From: Clostridia bacterium
GTDB lineage: Bacteria > Bacillota > Clostridia > Lachnospirales > Anaerotignaceae
Direction: 5' to 3'
DNA: 32,489 bases
Assembly: GCA_029098265.1 (NCBI GenBank)
Contig: JAQXNZ010000050.1
Location: forward strand, 1-32,489
Shown here: positions 23,918 to 32,484 of the stretch, one piece after another
Numbering within the stretch: the first letter of the stretch is position 1
How the letters are laid out: each line of letters starts with the position of its first letter
Notes under the pieces: model-generated
Database searches by the model: none
Seen by the model: only the letters and a program-made list of their open reading frames with translations
Told to the model about the DNA's origin: nothing
Made by a program: the position numbers and the translations under genes

Positions 23918-25042
23918 TCAGTCGGCGAACCTTTTTGCATGCTCACTTACAGCCTTGCTTATAACATGACCCTTTTCGCAAATAAAGTCATACAGCTCTG
24001 CGTCAAAGCCCTCTTTGGGATATACTGAAAATATATCCTCAAGGGGTTTTTCTATTTCGCCGTGGAATACGGCAAGGGCCTTTTCGAGTATTCCGCCCTT
24101 TGTGGCATGGCAGGAATTATTGTATTCTATCTCATCTTCGGTCAGAAGCTGTGCGGATTGAAGGAATATGTCAATCTGGGGAATAAGTATTTCCCTGCCG
24201 AGTGCTTCCGACATACCGTTTTCTCTGTAATGCTCAAGCATGCCTTCCATCCAGCTTTTAATTAATTCTCCGAGAACATCGTCAAGTCTGCCGTCGAATA
24301 AAGGTGAACAGGGTAAAGCACTGTCTATGTGTCTGTCATTCTGCTTGAGGAATGAGTGTCTCATGGCAGAGGCAATATCGCTGTAGGCTGTATCAACACC
24401 TGCTTTTTTAAGTCCTCTGCTCACGGAAATGGCTAATTCCTCAGATATATGACTGCTTACAAAGCCGCCGAGCATGGTGTTGAAATTGTCAGCCGGTACC
24501 GATACAGTATAGCCTATGGGTGAGAAAAACTCCTTAAGGCGTTCAAGATTTTCCTCGGGCCATTCATGTCCCACAGGAAAATTGAGTATTGTATAGCTTT
24601 CCTTTGAAATATCTCTGTCCTTCAGCTTTGCCGCCATATTGGGCAGTATATTTACAACATTTATATCACTGCCTACGGTGTCTATATAAAATTTGCCGTC
24701 GGGATTGGGCGGAAAGGCATAGAGGTCGGGAAGGGGCTTATTTTCTTTTCTCAAAGCCTCGTAATAGGGCGCCAGTATGTCCCTTGCCATTGCCTTGGCG
24801 GCTGACGGCGGCGGCGCAAAAAATATCATATCGGGTCGGAAGCTGTCTAACATATTATAATAGTCCGCACACTGCACGGGAAAGCCCATGGCACGGGATT
24901 TTTTCTCCGTTGTGGAAGCCGTTGCCGTGGCGGCAATGATGTTTTTGCTGAGGTCTTCACCTATGGCGTTGTGATAGCAGGGCTTGAGATAACTCATAAG
25001 AAAGCCCATGCCTATTACGGCGATTTTAGGTTTATTATTCAT
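23918..25042 (-). CDS. Pyrroline-5-carboxylate-reductase-like NAD(P)-binding protein
   Basis: This 374-residue predicted oxidoreductase has an N-terminal Rossmann segment (KIAVIGMGFLMSYLKPCY), a loop FFAPPPSAAKAM, and a helical C-terminal half ending in HATKGGILEKALAVF, which resembles the TPGGTT-type signature of ProC. It is about 100 residues longer than usual P5C reductases and lacks the normal GGTT, so the reaction is uncertain. Start ATG at 25042 follows AAAGGAGG at proper spacing; the longer frame is rejected. It is convergent with the liv cluster and divergent from the small Cys-rich gene. No clear leftward terminator was found after its stop. Confidence 0.65.
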   Translation of the reverse strand: MNNKPKIAVIGMGFLMSYLKPCYHNAIGEDLSKNIIAATATASTTEKKSRAMGFPVQCADYYNMLDSFRPDMIFFAPPPSAAKAMARDILAPYYEALRKENKPLPDLYAFPPNPDGKFYIDTVGSDINVVNILPNMAAKLKDRDISKESYTILNFPVGHEWPEENLERLKEFFSPIGYTVSVPADNFNTMLGGFVSSHISEELAISVSRGLKKAGVDTAYSDIASAMRHSFLKQNDRHIDSALPCSPLFDGRLDDVLGELIKSWMEGMLEHYRENGMSEALGREILIPQIDIFLQSAQLLTEDEIEYNNSCHATKGGILEKALAVFHGEIEKPLEDIFSVYPKEGFDAELYDFICEKGHVISKAVSEHAKRFAD

Positions 25043-25073
25043 ACTTGCAATCCTCCTTTTATGTATATATACT

Positions 25074-25102
25074 ATAATAGCATTATGGTTTGTCTGCGGC
25101 AA
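25074..25102 (-). promoter_or_regulatory. Promoter of the P5CR-like gene
   Basis: Read leftward, TTGCCG (25102-25097), a 17-base spacer and TATTAT (25079-25074) lie about 30 bases before the start codon. Confidence 0.5.
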
Positions 25103-25138
25103 TAGCGGATAAAAAATAGCTTATCAGGAGAATAAATA

Positions 25139-25291
25139 ATGGAAAATAAAGAATGCCCGTGCAAAAAGAAAAGCTGTGAAAGACACGGCAAATGTGACGA
25201 ATGCAGAAAACATCATGCCGATTCAAAAAGACAGATACCTGTGGCCTGCGAAAGAAAGAAAAAAGGTCTGTTTTCGGCTTTGGGTTTATAA
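25139..25291 (+). CDS. Small Cys/His-rich clostridial protein (50 aa)
   Basis: ATG at 25139 follows AGGAG by 8 bases and opens a 50-residue frame. Its layout is CPCKKKSCERHGKCDECRKHH (Cys/His at 6, 8, 13, 16, 19, 22, 25, 26) then VACERKKK with a further Cys and a short hydrophobic tail. The C-x-C-x4-C-x2-H-x2-C-x2-C-x2-HH spacing strongly suggests a zinc- or metal-binding module. I recall similar small proteins across Clostridia, function unknown. It is basic and probably cytosolic. It is easily missed because of its length. It is divergent from the P5CR-like gene, 195 bases upstream of zapA. Confidence 0.75.
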   Translation: MENKECPCKKKSCERHGKCDECRKHHADSKRQIPVACERKKKGLFSALGL

Positions 25292-25411
25292 TATCCATGA
25301 TTCATAGAACTTCTGTTTTAAGCGGAATTTTTCGATAGAGCACGCAGGTGTTTGGAAAGCAGTACTGAAAACGAAAATATCTTTCAAAAACTTAAAATTT
25401 TATAAAAGCTA

Positions 25412-25440
25412 TGGAGAATTTTATATTACTATGATATACT
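25412..25440 (+). promoter_or_regulatory. Promoter of the zapA operon
   Basis: TGGAGA (25412-25417), a 17-base spacer and TATACT (25435-25440) lie about 45 bases before the zapA start. The -10 box is good; the -35 box is 4 of 6. Confidence 0.45.
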
Positions 25441-25486
25441 GTTTCTATTAATATGTTTTGATAAAGTGTTTTGAGGTGAACGGCAA

Positions 25487-25942
25487 ATGGCTGAAAAAAA
25501 TCATGTTCAGGTTATGATAGAGGGCAAGCTGATGACGCTTGTGGGTACTGACAGCCCGGAATATATGAAGAGCGTAGCCGAGTACATAGATAACAAAAAT
25601 AAGGAACTCCGTTCCGGTGAAAACGGCAAAAGAATGAATGTGGCCATGGCCTCCATACTCACTTCCATAAATGTAGCCGATGACTTTTTCAAGGAAAAGG
25701 AACGCAGAGAGAGCCTTGAGCGAGAGCTGGAGAATATGAAGCAGAAGCTCGAGGACAATGAGAGAGAACTTGATGAGGCAAGAAAGGAAATAGAACAGCT
25801 TAACCGTGATATTTATATTCTGAAAGACGATATGAACATGCTTGCGGAGGAAAAGGCTCAGGTAGAGGATCAGCTTGACGAATATTTTGTGGCATTGGAC
25901 GCCAGCAAAAATATCACACACAAAAACAGAAACAGACAATAA
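25487..25942 (+). CDS. zapA: Cell division protein ZapA
   Basis: ZapA cross-links FtsZ filaments and stabilises the Z-ring. The 151-residue product opens with the ZapA domain (VQVMIEGKLMTLVGTDSPEYMKSVAEYIDNKNKEL, then NVAMASILTSINVADDFFKEK). A long, charged coiled coil (about residues 65-145) then makes it roughly half again as long as E. coli or Bacillus ZapA. It has a GAGGTGA ribosome site and starts a run of four rightward genes concerned with division and wall. The extra coiled coil is common in clostridial ZapA, from memory. Confidence 0.9.
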   Translation: MAEKNHVQVMIEGKLMTLVGTDSPEYMKSVAEYIDNKNKELRSGENGKRMNVAMASILTSINVADDFFKEKERRESLERELENMKQKLEDNERELDEARKEIEQLNRDIYILKDDMNMLAEEKAQVEDQLDEYFVALDASKNITHKNRNRQ

Positions 25943-26029
25943 CTATAAGGGCGAGGGTTAGGCGTGCTAACATTATAATTCAGCAGCACAATTTTAATCC
26001 CGCCCTGTTGAATTATTTGGAGGAATATT

Positions 26030-28450
26030 ATGATGAAACCGGAACTTCTTTCACCCTGCGGAAATACGGAAGCTTTGAGAGCGGCGGTCAATAACGGCGC
26101 TGATGCGGTATATCTGGGCGGAAAGGATTTCAGTGCAAGACGCTATGCAGGCAATTTTTCTTTGGAGGAATTGAAGGAAGCCTGCGATTACTGCCATGTA
26201 AGAGGAGTAAAGGTATACGTTACGGTAAATACACTGTATAAGGACAGCGAGCTTACAAAATTCATTAATTTTGTAAAGGAGCTGTATATGATGGGTGTTG
26301 ACGCCCTTATCGTTCAGGATACCGGTGCGGCAAATCTTATTAAGCGCTCATTCCCCGATATGAAGATAAACGCCAGCACACAGCTTACGGCAAATACAGC
26401 CGAGGACGTGAACTTCCTCTACAAAAACGGCTTTGACAAGGTAATACTGAGTCGTGAGCTTTCTTTGGAGGAAATAAAGAAAATAAGACAGTCCACCGAG
26501 GCGGAGATAGAATGTTTTGTCCACGGTGCTCTTTGCGTTTCCTTTTCGGGTCAGTGCATAATGAGCAGTATTTTGGGCGGAAGAAGCGGCAACAGAGGCT
26601 GCTGTGCCCAGACCTGCCGTCTGCCCTACAGCCTTTATAAGGACTTTGACAAGGTGTCCGAGGGATATTTAATGAGCCCCAAGGATATAGAAACCCTTGA
26701 AATACTTCCTCAGCTTATTGAGGCAGGCATAAATTCCTTCAAGATAGAGGGAAGAATGAAAAATCCCGAGTATGTGGCAGGAGTGACAGCCATATACAGA
26801 AAATATATAGATATGTACTTTGATGACCCCGAGGGATATGCGGTTGATAAAAATGACCTGAAAACACTGCTTCAGCTTTTCAACAGGGGCGGCTTCACCA
26901 ACGGGTATTTTACCTCTCCTTCGGGCAGTGAAATGATGAGTGCCGAAAGACCCAAGGCATGGGGACTTAAAGCTGGAATAATCGATGTGTATGACTCAAA
27001 ATACGGCAGAGCGTCCATAAGAACAAGGGAGCCCCTTGTGCCGGGTGACGGCATAGAGGTATGGACAAAGACCGAGCCCCATGCGGGTTGCGGTATATCA
27101 AAGCCGTCTAGGGCAGGACAGGTCATAAGCGTTATGGTCAAGGGCGATATAGCCAAAAACGATGTTGTTTATAAAACCCATGACAAGGCACTTATGGACA
27201 GCATGAAAAAGACATACGAGAAGGACACAAGAAAAACGCCTATATACGGCAAGCTGACAGTTAAGGATGGCACACCTGCCATGCTTAAGCTGTGGCTTGA
27301 AAAGGGCGTAAGCATTTCGGCAGAGGGTTCTGTACCGCAGAAGGCGGAAAACAGACCTGTAACGGAAGATGTTCTCAGAAAGCAGATAAGCAAAATGGGC
27401 TCAACACCCTTTGAGCTTGAAAAGCTTGACATCATACTGGATGACGGGATATATATAGATATAAAGGCACTTAATGAGCTGAGAAGGACGGCCTGCGACA
27501 AGCTGGCTGAAAAGCTTATGTCCAAGAACAGACATAAGGAGCCTGATTTTGTGGCTTTCCCTGAGACAAGCGTCAGCGGAGTTAAGAAAAACAAAAAGCT
27601 GACCGTAAAGGTAAAAAATAAAGGTCAGTTCAATGCGGCTGTGGGCTGTGAAGGCGTTGATACGATATACTTTGAACTCTGTGAGGAGTTTGAGGAGGAT
27701 TTTGAAAATATTATTAAAAAGGCCCATGACAACGGAGTAAAGCTGTATGCCGCCTTCCCGAGAATATACAGACAGAGAGCCGAGGAGGTATACGGTGACT
27801 TTGTATCAAAGCTTGCAAACAGCATGACAGACGGATTTTTGGTAACCTCAGCGGGACTGTTTGATATGGTAAAGAGCTTCGGCAAAAATGCTGCTGTAGA
27901 CTACAACATGAATGTTTTCAACAATGAAGCGGTAGAGTATTATAAGCACAGGGGCGCCGAAAGGATAACCATGTCGGTGGAAATGAATGTTAAGGAACTT
28001 AATTCCGCCGCCGATGATGACTGTGAGACCGTTGTATACGGCTATCTGCCGCTGATGACGACAATGCAGTGCCCTATCGGAAACTATGCAGGCGGAAAAA
28101 CCAACGGAGTGTTCTGCAAAGAACGCTTCTCGGAGGCAAGGTTTGTGCTTAAGGACAGAAAGGACGTAGCATTCCCGCTTCTGCCCGACTGTAACCTGTG
28201 TGTATGCCAGATACTGAACAGCAAACCGCTGTTTACGCTGAAATTCTATGATGAGGTTCTTGAAACGCCTGCCGGGTATGTGCGACTTGATTTTACAAGG
28301 GAAACAGCAGGTGAAACGGCGGAAATAATCAGGGCATACGCAGAAATGACCGAGAACCCGAAGCGTCCCGGACAGTATGCCAAGGCTCTGCTTAACAGAA
28401 TGGCTAAAAAAGCCGTGACCAAGGGCCATTTCTTCAGAGGAGTTGAGTAA
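26030..28450 (+). CDS. U32-family peptidase with C-terminal extension (RlhA/YdcP-like)
   Basis: This 806-residue protein has an N-terminal TIM-barrel-like U32 domain (PELLSPCGNTEALRAAVNNGADAVYLGG at 4-31). The family signature ECFVHGALCVSFSGQCIMSS (161-180) is followed by RGCCAQTCRLPY; Cys169, 176, 192 and 196 could bind an iron-sulfur cluster. A collagenase-like domain (SFKIEGRMKNPEYVAGV) and a long C-terminal region (about 400-806, DUF3656-like from memory) follow. Despite the name, E. coli relatives act in RNA hydroxylation, so a tRNA/rRNA modification role is as likely as proteolysis. The start has GGAGG. It lies 87 bases after zapA and abuts the FtsW/RodA gene. Confidence 0.9.
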   Translation: MMKPELLSPCGNTEALRAAVNNGADAVYLGGKDFSARRYAGNFSLEELKEACDYCHVRGVKVYVTVNTLYKDSELTKFINFVKELYMMGVDALIVQDTGAANLIKRSFPDMKINASTQLTANTAEDVNFLYKNGFDKVILSRELSLEEIKKIRQSTEAEIECFVHGALCVSFSGQCIMSSILGGRSGNRGCCAQTCRLPYSLYKDFDKVSEGYLMSPKDIETLEILPQLIEAGINSFKIEGRMKNPEYVAGVTAIYRKYIDMYFDDPEGYAVDKNDLKTLLQLFNRGGFTNGYFTSPSGSEMMSAERPKAWGLKAGIIDVYDSKYGRASIRTREPLVPGDGIEVWTKTEPHAGCGISKPSRAGQVISVMVKGDIAKNDVVYKTHDKALMDSMKKTYEKDTRKTPIYGKLTVKDGTPAMLKLWLEKGVSISAEGSVPQKAENRPVTEDVLRKQISKMGSTPFELEKLDIILDDGIYIDIKALNELRRTACDKLAEKLMSKNRHKEPDFVAFPETSVSGVKKNKKLTVKVKNKGQFNAAVGCEGVDTIYFELCEEFEEDFENIIKKAHDNGVKLYAAFPRIYRQRAEEVYGDFVSKLANSMTDGFLVTSAGLFDMVKSFGKNAAVDYNMNVFNNEAVEYYKHRGAERITMSVEMNVKELNSAADDDCETVVYGYLPLMTTMQCPIGNYAGGKTNGVFCKERFSEARFVLKDRKDVAFPLLPDCNLCVCQILNSKPLFTLKFYDEVLETPAGYVRLDFTRETAGETAEIIRAYAEMTENPKRPGQYAKALLNRMAKKAVTKGHFFRGVE

Positions 28451-28457
28451 AAGCTCA

Positions 28458-29906
28458 ATGTATGACTTTTTAATATTAATCAGCAGATATTTTTTTGTTG
28501 CATATATAGCGATATTTATATTTGCCGGGCTCATATATGTTGTTGACGAAAGAAAGAATCGCAGGGACAGACTGGTTTATGTTATATCCCTGCAGAAAAC
28601 AATGCTTATACTTATGCATATCACCGCCTACGCCATTCTGGCATGGAAAAGGGACGGCGGCGGAATTGATGTTACTGTATTGATATACGGTGCGGCGGCA
28701 CTGGCATATATTTTTATTTCGTCATTTCTTCTGCGTTCGGTGTATAAGCATGGCTGTCCTCTTATTTGGAACTGTATGTATTTCCTGATGGACGCCGGAC
28801 TTATAATGTTACAGAGGCTTAATCCGACGCTGGCGGGAAAACAGCTTGTATGGATGACGGTCAGTGCGGCTGTTATAATGACACTGCCGCTTATACTTAA
28901 GATACTTCCAAAGCTTGAAAAATTTGAAATAGTATATTTTATAGCTTCGGTGGTTCTTATTCTGCTGCCTTTTGTTTTCGGCAATGAGGAATACGGTTCG
29001 CTGAACTGGATAAGTATAAAGGGCATAGGCTTCCAGCCTTCGGAAATAGTGAAATTTTCATTCCTGCTGTATGTGGCGTGTGTATTCCGAAAGCCGCTGG
29101 ATATGAAAAAGCTGTGTATAGTTACGGGCTTTGCGGTGTTCATTGTCCTTTGTCTTGTTCTTCAGAAGGATTTGGGCGGCGCCCTTATATTCTCGGTGAC
29201 ATACATACTTCTTCTGTATATTACAACGAGCAATGCCCTGCTGCTTCTGGCGGGCTTCGGAGGAATGGCACTGGCATCTTTGCTGGCATATAAGCTTTTC
29301 GGACATGTCAGAGTAAGGGTTGCCACATGGCTTGACCCCTGGAGGGACGCAGGAGATACGGGCTATCAGATAACCCAGTCGCTGTTTGCCATAACCACAT
29401 GGGGATTTTTAGGCAGCGGACTGACGAGAGGTATGCCCGGAAAAATACCCGTTGTGGAAAGAGACTTTATTTTCTCGGCAATATGCGAGGAAATGGGTAC
29501 TCTGTTCGCTATGGGAATAGTGTGCATATATATACTGCTTTTCCTGAGGGGCATGATAATAGCCGTCAGGGCAAAAAAGAGATTTTACAGTATACTTTCC
29601 GCAGGCATAGTCATTATGTTCTCTTTCCAGACCTTCCTTATAATCGGCGGAGTTATAAAACTTATACCCTTGACGGGTGTAACACTTCCGTTTGTAAGCT
29701 ACGGCGGAAGCTCGATATTAGTCAGCGTTGCCCTTATGGGTCTTTTGCAGTGGGCAAACGGTACGCCTGCCGAGAAGCGGGGCGGAGACAATGACTCGGA
29801 AGCGGAGAAAAATACAAATAACATTAAAGATAACAAACACACTAAAGAAAAGAAACCTGCATCGGCAGGACACATAAAGAGAAAGGCTAAACAGCTTATC
29901 GGGTGA
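28458..29906 (+). CDS. FtsW/RodA/SpoVE-family glycan polymerase
   Basis: SEDS proteins polymerise peptidoglycan strands together with a class B PBP, encoded next here. The 482-residue product has an extra-long N-terminal membrane region, then the family core (GNEEYGSLNWISIKGIGFQPSEIVKFSFLL, GAFIFSVTY-like QKDLGGALIFSVTYILLL, GDTGYQITQSLFAITTWGFLGSGL, DFIFSAICEEMGTLF, LPFVSYGGSSILVSVALMGLLQW), with about 12 helices and a Lys/Asp-rich cytosolic tail. ATG at 28458 is used; TTG at 28443 is possible but touches the ribosome site GAGGAG. FtsW, RodA and SpoVE are not separable by eye. It overlaps the PBP ribosome site. Confidence 0.92.
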   Translation: MYDFLILISRYFFVAYIAIFIFAGLIYVVDERKNRRDRLVYVISLQKTMLILMHITAYAILAWKRDGGGIDVTVLIYGAAALAYIFISSFLLRSVYKHGCPLIWNCMYFLMDAGLIMLQRLNPTLAGKQLVWMTVSAAVIMTLPLILKILPKLEKFEIVYFIASVVLILLPFVFGNEEYGSLNWISIKGIGFQPSEIVKFSFLLYVACVFRKPLDMKKLCIVTGFAVFIVLCLVLQKDLGGALIFSVTYILLLYITTSNALLLLAGFGGMALASLLAYKLFGHVRVRVATWLDPWRDAGDTGYQITQSLFAITTWGFLGSGLTRGMPGKIPVVERDFIFSAICEEMGTLFAMGIVCIYILLFLRGMIIAVRAKKRFYSILSAGIVIMFSFQTFLIIGGVIKLIPLTGVTLPFVSYGGSSILVSVALMGLLQWANGTPAEKRGGDNDSEAEKNTNNIKDNKHTKEKKPASAGHIKRKAKQLIG

Positions 29907-29911
29907 TAAAA

Positions 29912-31705
29912 ATGCATAACGGTATGAAAACAAGCATGAAAAGGGTATTCTGGATACTGGTCGTTCTGTTTTTGCTTATCCTTGGGACGTTGGTAAAGCT
30001 TGAGGCTTTTGACAGACAGACCATAGCCTCCAACAGCTATAACGCAAGGCTTGGCTACGGAAACGAGGACTTCAAAAGAGGCTCGATATACGATACCAAC
30101 GGCAATGTTATGGCGGAAAGCGTTGATTACGGCAACGGCTATGAGAGGGAATATCCCTACGGAAAATCGGCGGCGCATATAACCGGCTATACGGGAGCGG
30201 GTGCGGCAGGAATTGAAGCCGTAGAAAACTTTAACCTTATGGGCTTGGACAATGAGGTAAGCCAGAGGGTCAAAAACCTGTTTTCGGGCGGTGATTTGAC
30301 GGGCGACGATGTATACCTGACAATAGATATGGACATACAGGAGCTGGCATACAGCCTGCTTGGAAAGAACAAGGGTGCGGCGGTTGTAATGGACCCCACA
30401 ACGGGAAGTGTTATAGCAATGGCTTCCACACCTTCCTTTGACCCCAATACGGTCAGGGACGACTGGGCAGAGCTTGCCTCCAATGAGGACAGCCCCATGC
30501 TGAACAGGGCAACCCAGGGACTTTATCCGCCCGGCTCAACCTTCAAAATAGTAACGGCTCTGACATCGCTCAGAAATATAAACAATATAGAGGACTTCCG
30601 TTTCCAGTGTGAAGGAGAGACTGATATCGGAGACAAGACAATACATTGCTTCAATTCAAAGGCTCATGGTGTACTTTCCATAGATGATGCAATGGCATAT
30701 TCCTGCAACTCGGCCTTTGCTACATTGGGAAATGAAGCCGGCGGAGGAAAGCTAAGGGAAACGGCTGATTCTTTGCACATGAATTCGGACATAAGCTTTG
30801 ACCTGCCTCTTTCGCAGACTATTATGTCACTGACAAGAATGTCTAGCAAGAGCGAGCTGGCTGAAACATCCATAGGACAGGGCAAAACTCTCGTAACGCC
30901 CCTTTATATGGCAATGCTTGTTTCCTCGGTAGCCAATGACGGAGTTATGATGCAGCCCTACATGGTCGAAAAAATAACCGACGGAAACGGAAACACAAAG
31001 AAAACTACGGTTCCCCAGGTATATGATACCGTGATGACAGCTGAGGAGGCCGACAGACTGACACAGATGCTTGTGGAGGTCGTAAACAGAGGAACAGGTA
31101 CAGCTGCAAAGCTTAGAGGCTATCAGGCGGCGGGCAAGACAGGTACGGCAGAAAATGCCCGAGAGTACGACCACAGCTGGTTTGTAGGCTTTGCACCTGC
31201 GGACAATCCCAAGGTAGCCGTAGCGGTAATACTGGAGAATGTCAGCGGTTCAGCAAGAGCAACGCCCATAGGCGGCAGACTTATGCAGGCGGTGCTTGAT
31301 AAGCAGGACAGCGGAAAGATAAGCGGAAGCAACTATACATATACACCTCCCGCATCAAATGAGGATACTCACGGTGATGACATCAACAGTGACCAGAAGA
31401 ACATTGATGATACGGTACTTCCCGAGGACGATTATGTAATCGGCAGCGATGTTATCGGAGCGAACGGGGAAGGTGGAGGAATGAATACGGAAAACGGCGG
31501 CCTTAACGGCGGGGACGGACAAAACGGCCAAAGCCCCGGCAGTGAAAGCCCTCCCGGTGACAGCAGCGGAAACGGTGAGGGAGGCACAGGCGAGACACAG
31601 GGCGGTCAAACAGGAAATGAAAACGGCGAAGGAAGCGGACAGACGTCCGCTTCCGGAAACTATAAAGATGAAGACGGACACTATCTGACGGTAGTGAATA
31701 AATGA
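29912..31705 (+). CDS. Class B penicillin-binding protein (PbpA/FtsI-type transpeptidase)
   Basis: This 597-residue membrane-anchored DD-transpeptidase cross-links peptidoglycan made by the neighbouring SEDS protein. One N-terminal helix (VFWILVVLFLLILGTLV) is followed by a short dimerisation region (FKRGSIYDTNGNVMAES) and the transpeptidase domain with STFK (Ser209), SCN (264-266) and KTG (409-411). The last 130 residues are a Gly/Asn/Glu/Ser-rich, probably disordered extracellular tail. The absence of a large N-terminal domain is as in the small PbpA-like proteins paired with FtsW/RodA proteins in Gram-positives. ATG at 29912 follows GGGTGA, which overlaps the SEDS gene's stop. A terminator follows. 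Confidence 0.95.
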   Translation: MHNGMKTSMKRVFWILVVLFLLILGTLVKLEAFDRQTIASNSYNARLGYGNEDFKRGSIYDTNGNVMAESVDYGNGYEREYPYGKSAAHITGYTGAGAAGIEAVENFNLMGLDNEVSQRVKNLFSGGDLTGDDVYLTIDMDIQELAYSLLGKNKGAAVVMDPTTGSVIAMASTPSFDPNTVRDDWAELASNEDSPMLNRATQGLYPPGSTFKIVTALTSLRNINNIEDFRFQCEGETDIGDKTIHCFNSKAHGVLSIDDAMAYSCNSAFATLGNEAGGGKLRETADSLHMNSDISFDLPLSQTIMSLTRMSSKSELAETSIGQGKTLVTPLYMAMLVSSVANDGVMMQPYMVEKITDGNGNTKKTTVPQVYDTVMTAEEADRLTQMLVEVVNRGTGTAAKLRGYQAAGKTGTAENAREYDHSWFVGFAPADNPKVAVAVILENVSGSARATPIGGRLMQAVLDKQDSGKISGSNYTYTPPASNEDTHGDDINSDQKNIDDTVLPEDDYVIGSDVIGANGEGGGMNTENGGLNGGDGQNGQSPGSESPPGDSSGNGEGGTGETQGGQTGNENGEGSGQTSASGNYKDEDGHYLTVVNK

Positions 31706-31743
31706 ATGGACAGGACTTTAAAAAGGTGTATGTCCATTTTTTG
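31705..31743 (+). terminator. Intrinsic terminator after the PBP gene
   Basis: The stem AATGGACA / TGTCCATT with an 18-base loop is followed by six Ts; it starts at the stop codon of the gene. Confidence 0.75.
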
Positions 31744-31764
31744 TTTATCGGCATCACGATGACG

Positions 31765-32414
31765 AGGCTTTAAATTGATTGTTATACACACTCCGAGTGC
31801 GTGACTTTAGGCTTTCCGAAGCATAGGCTTCTAATTTCCGTTTTTTCGCTGTCCCAGCGAGTGCACGCAGGGGAAGGAGACCATTCAGAGTTGCGAAGCC
31901 CATTGTCTCCTGTCCTCTGTTCGCTTGTCTTGCATTGTTCGCTACCGTTCGCAATTCTGCGCAGCTCACAGAAAGTCGCTCTCCCTGCATCTGCCACAGG
32001 CAGTGGTCGAGCTTGTTTCCCCCAACGTCCCCCAATCCCTTTTGGGCGACGCTTTAAACCCAAACCAACCTGACTTTTGGATAGCTAAATAACACTTATA
32101 CATTCGCGAACTTCGCCCGCGGGACGGTTTTACAAACCATATCGCTATGTATTGCCTAGAAATATATGTTTAGACTTATGACTGCTGTGCACAACAGTAA
32201 CCCGGACGTAGGTCGGGAATGTATTGCCGTGAACTGGCTAAATAAATTTTCGCCTTGTTTGGGTTTGGAGCGTGTCCAAGAAAAGAGAGGGGGATTGGGG
32301 AGAGGAAACTGCGGACTTCGCAATTTAAGCTGTTGCCTCTCCCCAAGGTATTAGCGCTCGCCAGAGCGCAAAGGACAATACATTGGAGTGTGTATAACAA
32401 TCGACTTGAAGCCT
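31765..32414. repeat. 650-bp non-coding element with 30-bp inverted ends
   Basis: The ends 31765-31794 and 32385-32414 are inverted repeats matching at 27 of 30 positions, with a perfect 18-bp core GATTGTTATACACACTCC. Nested inside are further inverted matches: CCCCAATCCC (about 32030-32039) with GGGATTGGGG (about 32290-32300), and AAACCCAAAC (about 32056) with GTTTGGGTTT (about 32257). Local hairpins include TCGCTG-TCC-CAGCGA and GGGGAGAGG/CCTCTCCCC (about 32296-32345). Frames on both strands lack ribosome sites and look like chance. It could be a non-autonomous mobile element (MITE-like) or the gene for a large structured RNA whose ends pair; no known class is recognised. Confidence 0.65.
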
Positions 32415-32455
32415 AGGCTTCGGTAAACCTATAAATTAAAATTTAATACTATATG

Positions 32456-32484
32456 TTGAAATGCAATTAAAAAAGCGGTATACT
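32456..32484 (+). promoter_or_regulatory. Strong sigma-A promoter firing off the right edge
   Basis: TTGAAA (32456-32461), exactly 17 bases, and TATACT (32479-32484). The gene it drives lies outside the window. The 32415-32455 stretch is AT-rich with a palindrome GAAGCCTAGGCTTC at 32408-32421. Confidence 0.6.

Noticed and set aside
31754-32063. Leftward open frames of 93 residues inside the inverted-ended element
   Set aside because: Two overlapping frames cover the same DNA, neither has a ribosome site, and they run through the inverted-repeat end; they are better explained as chance frames in a non-coding element.
31765-32414. Insertion sequence
   Set aside because: Inverted ends are present but no transposase-like frame exists, so a complete insertion sequence is excluded.
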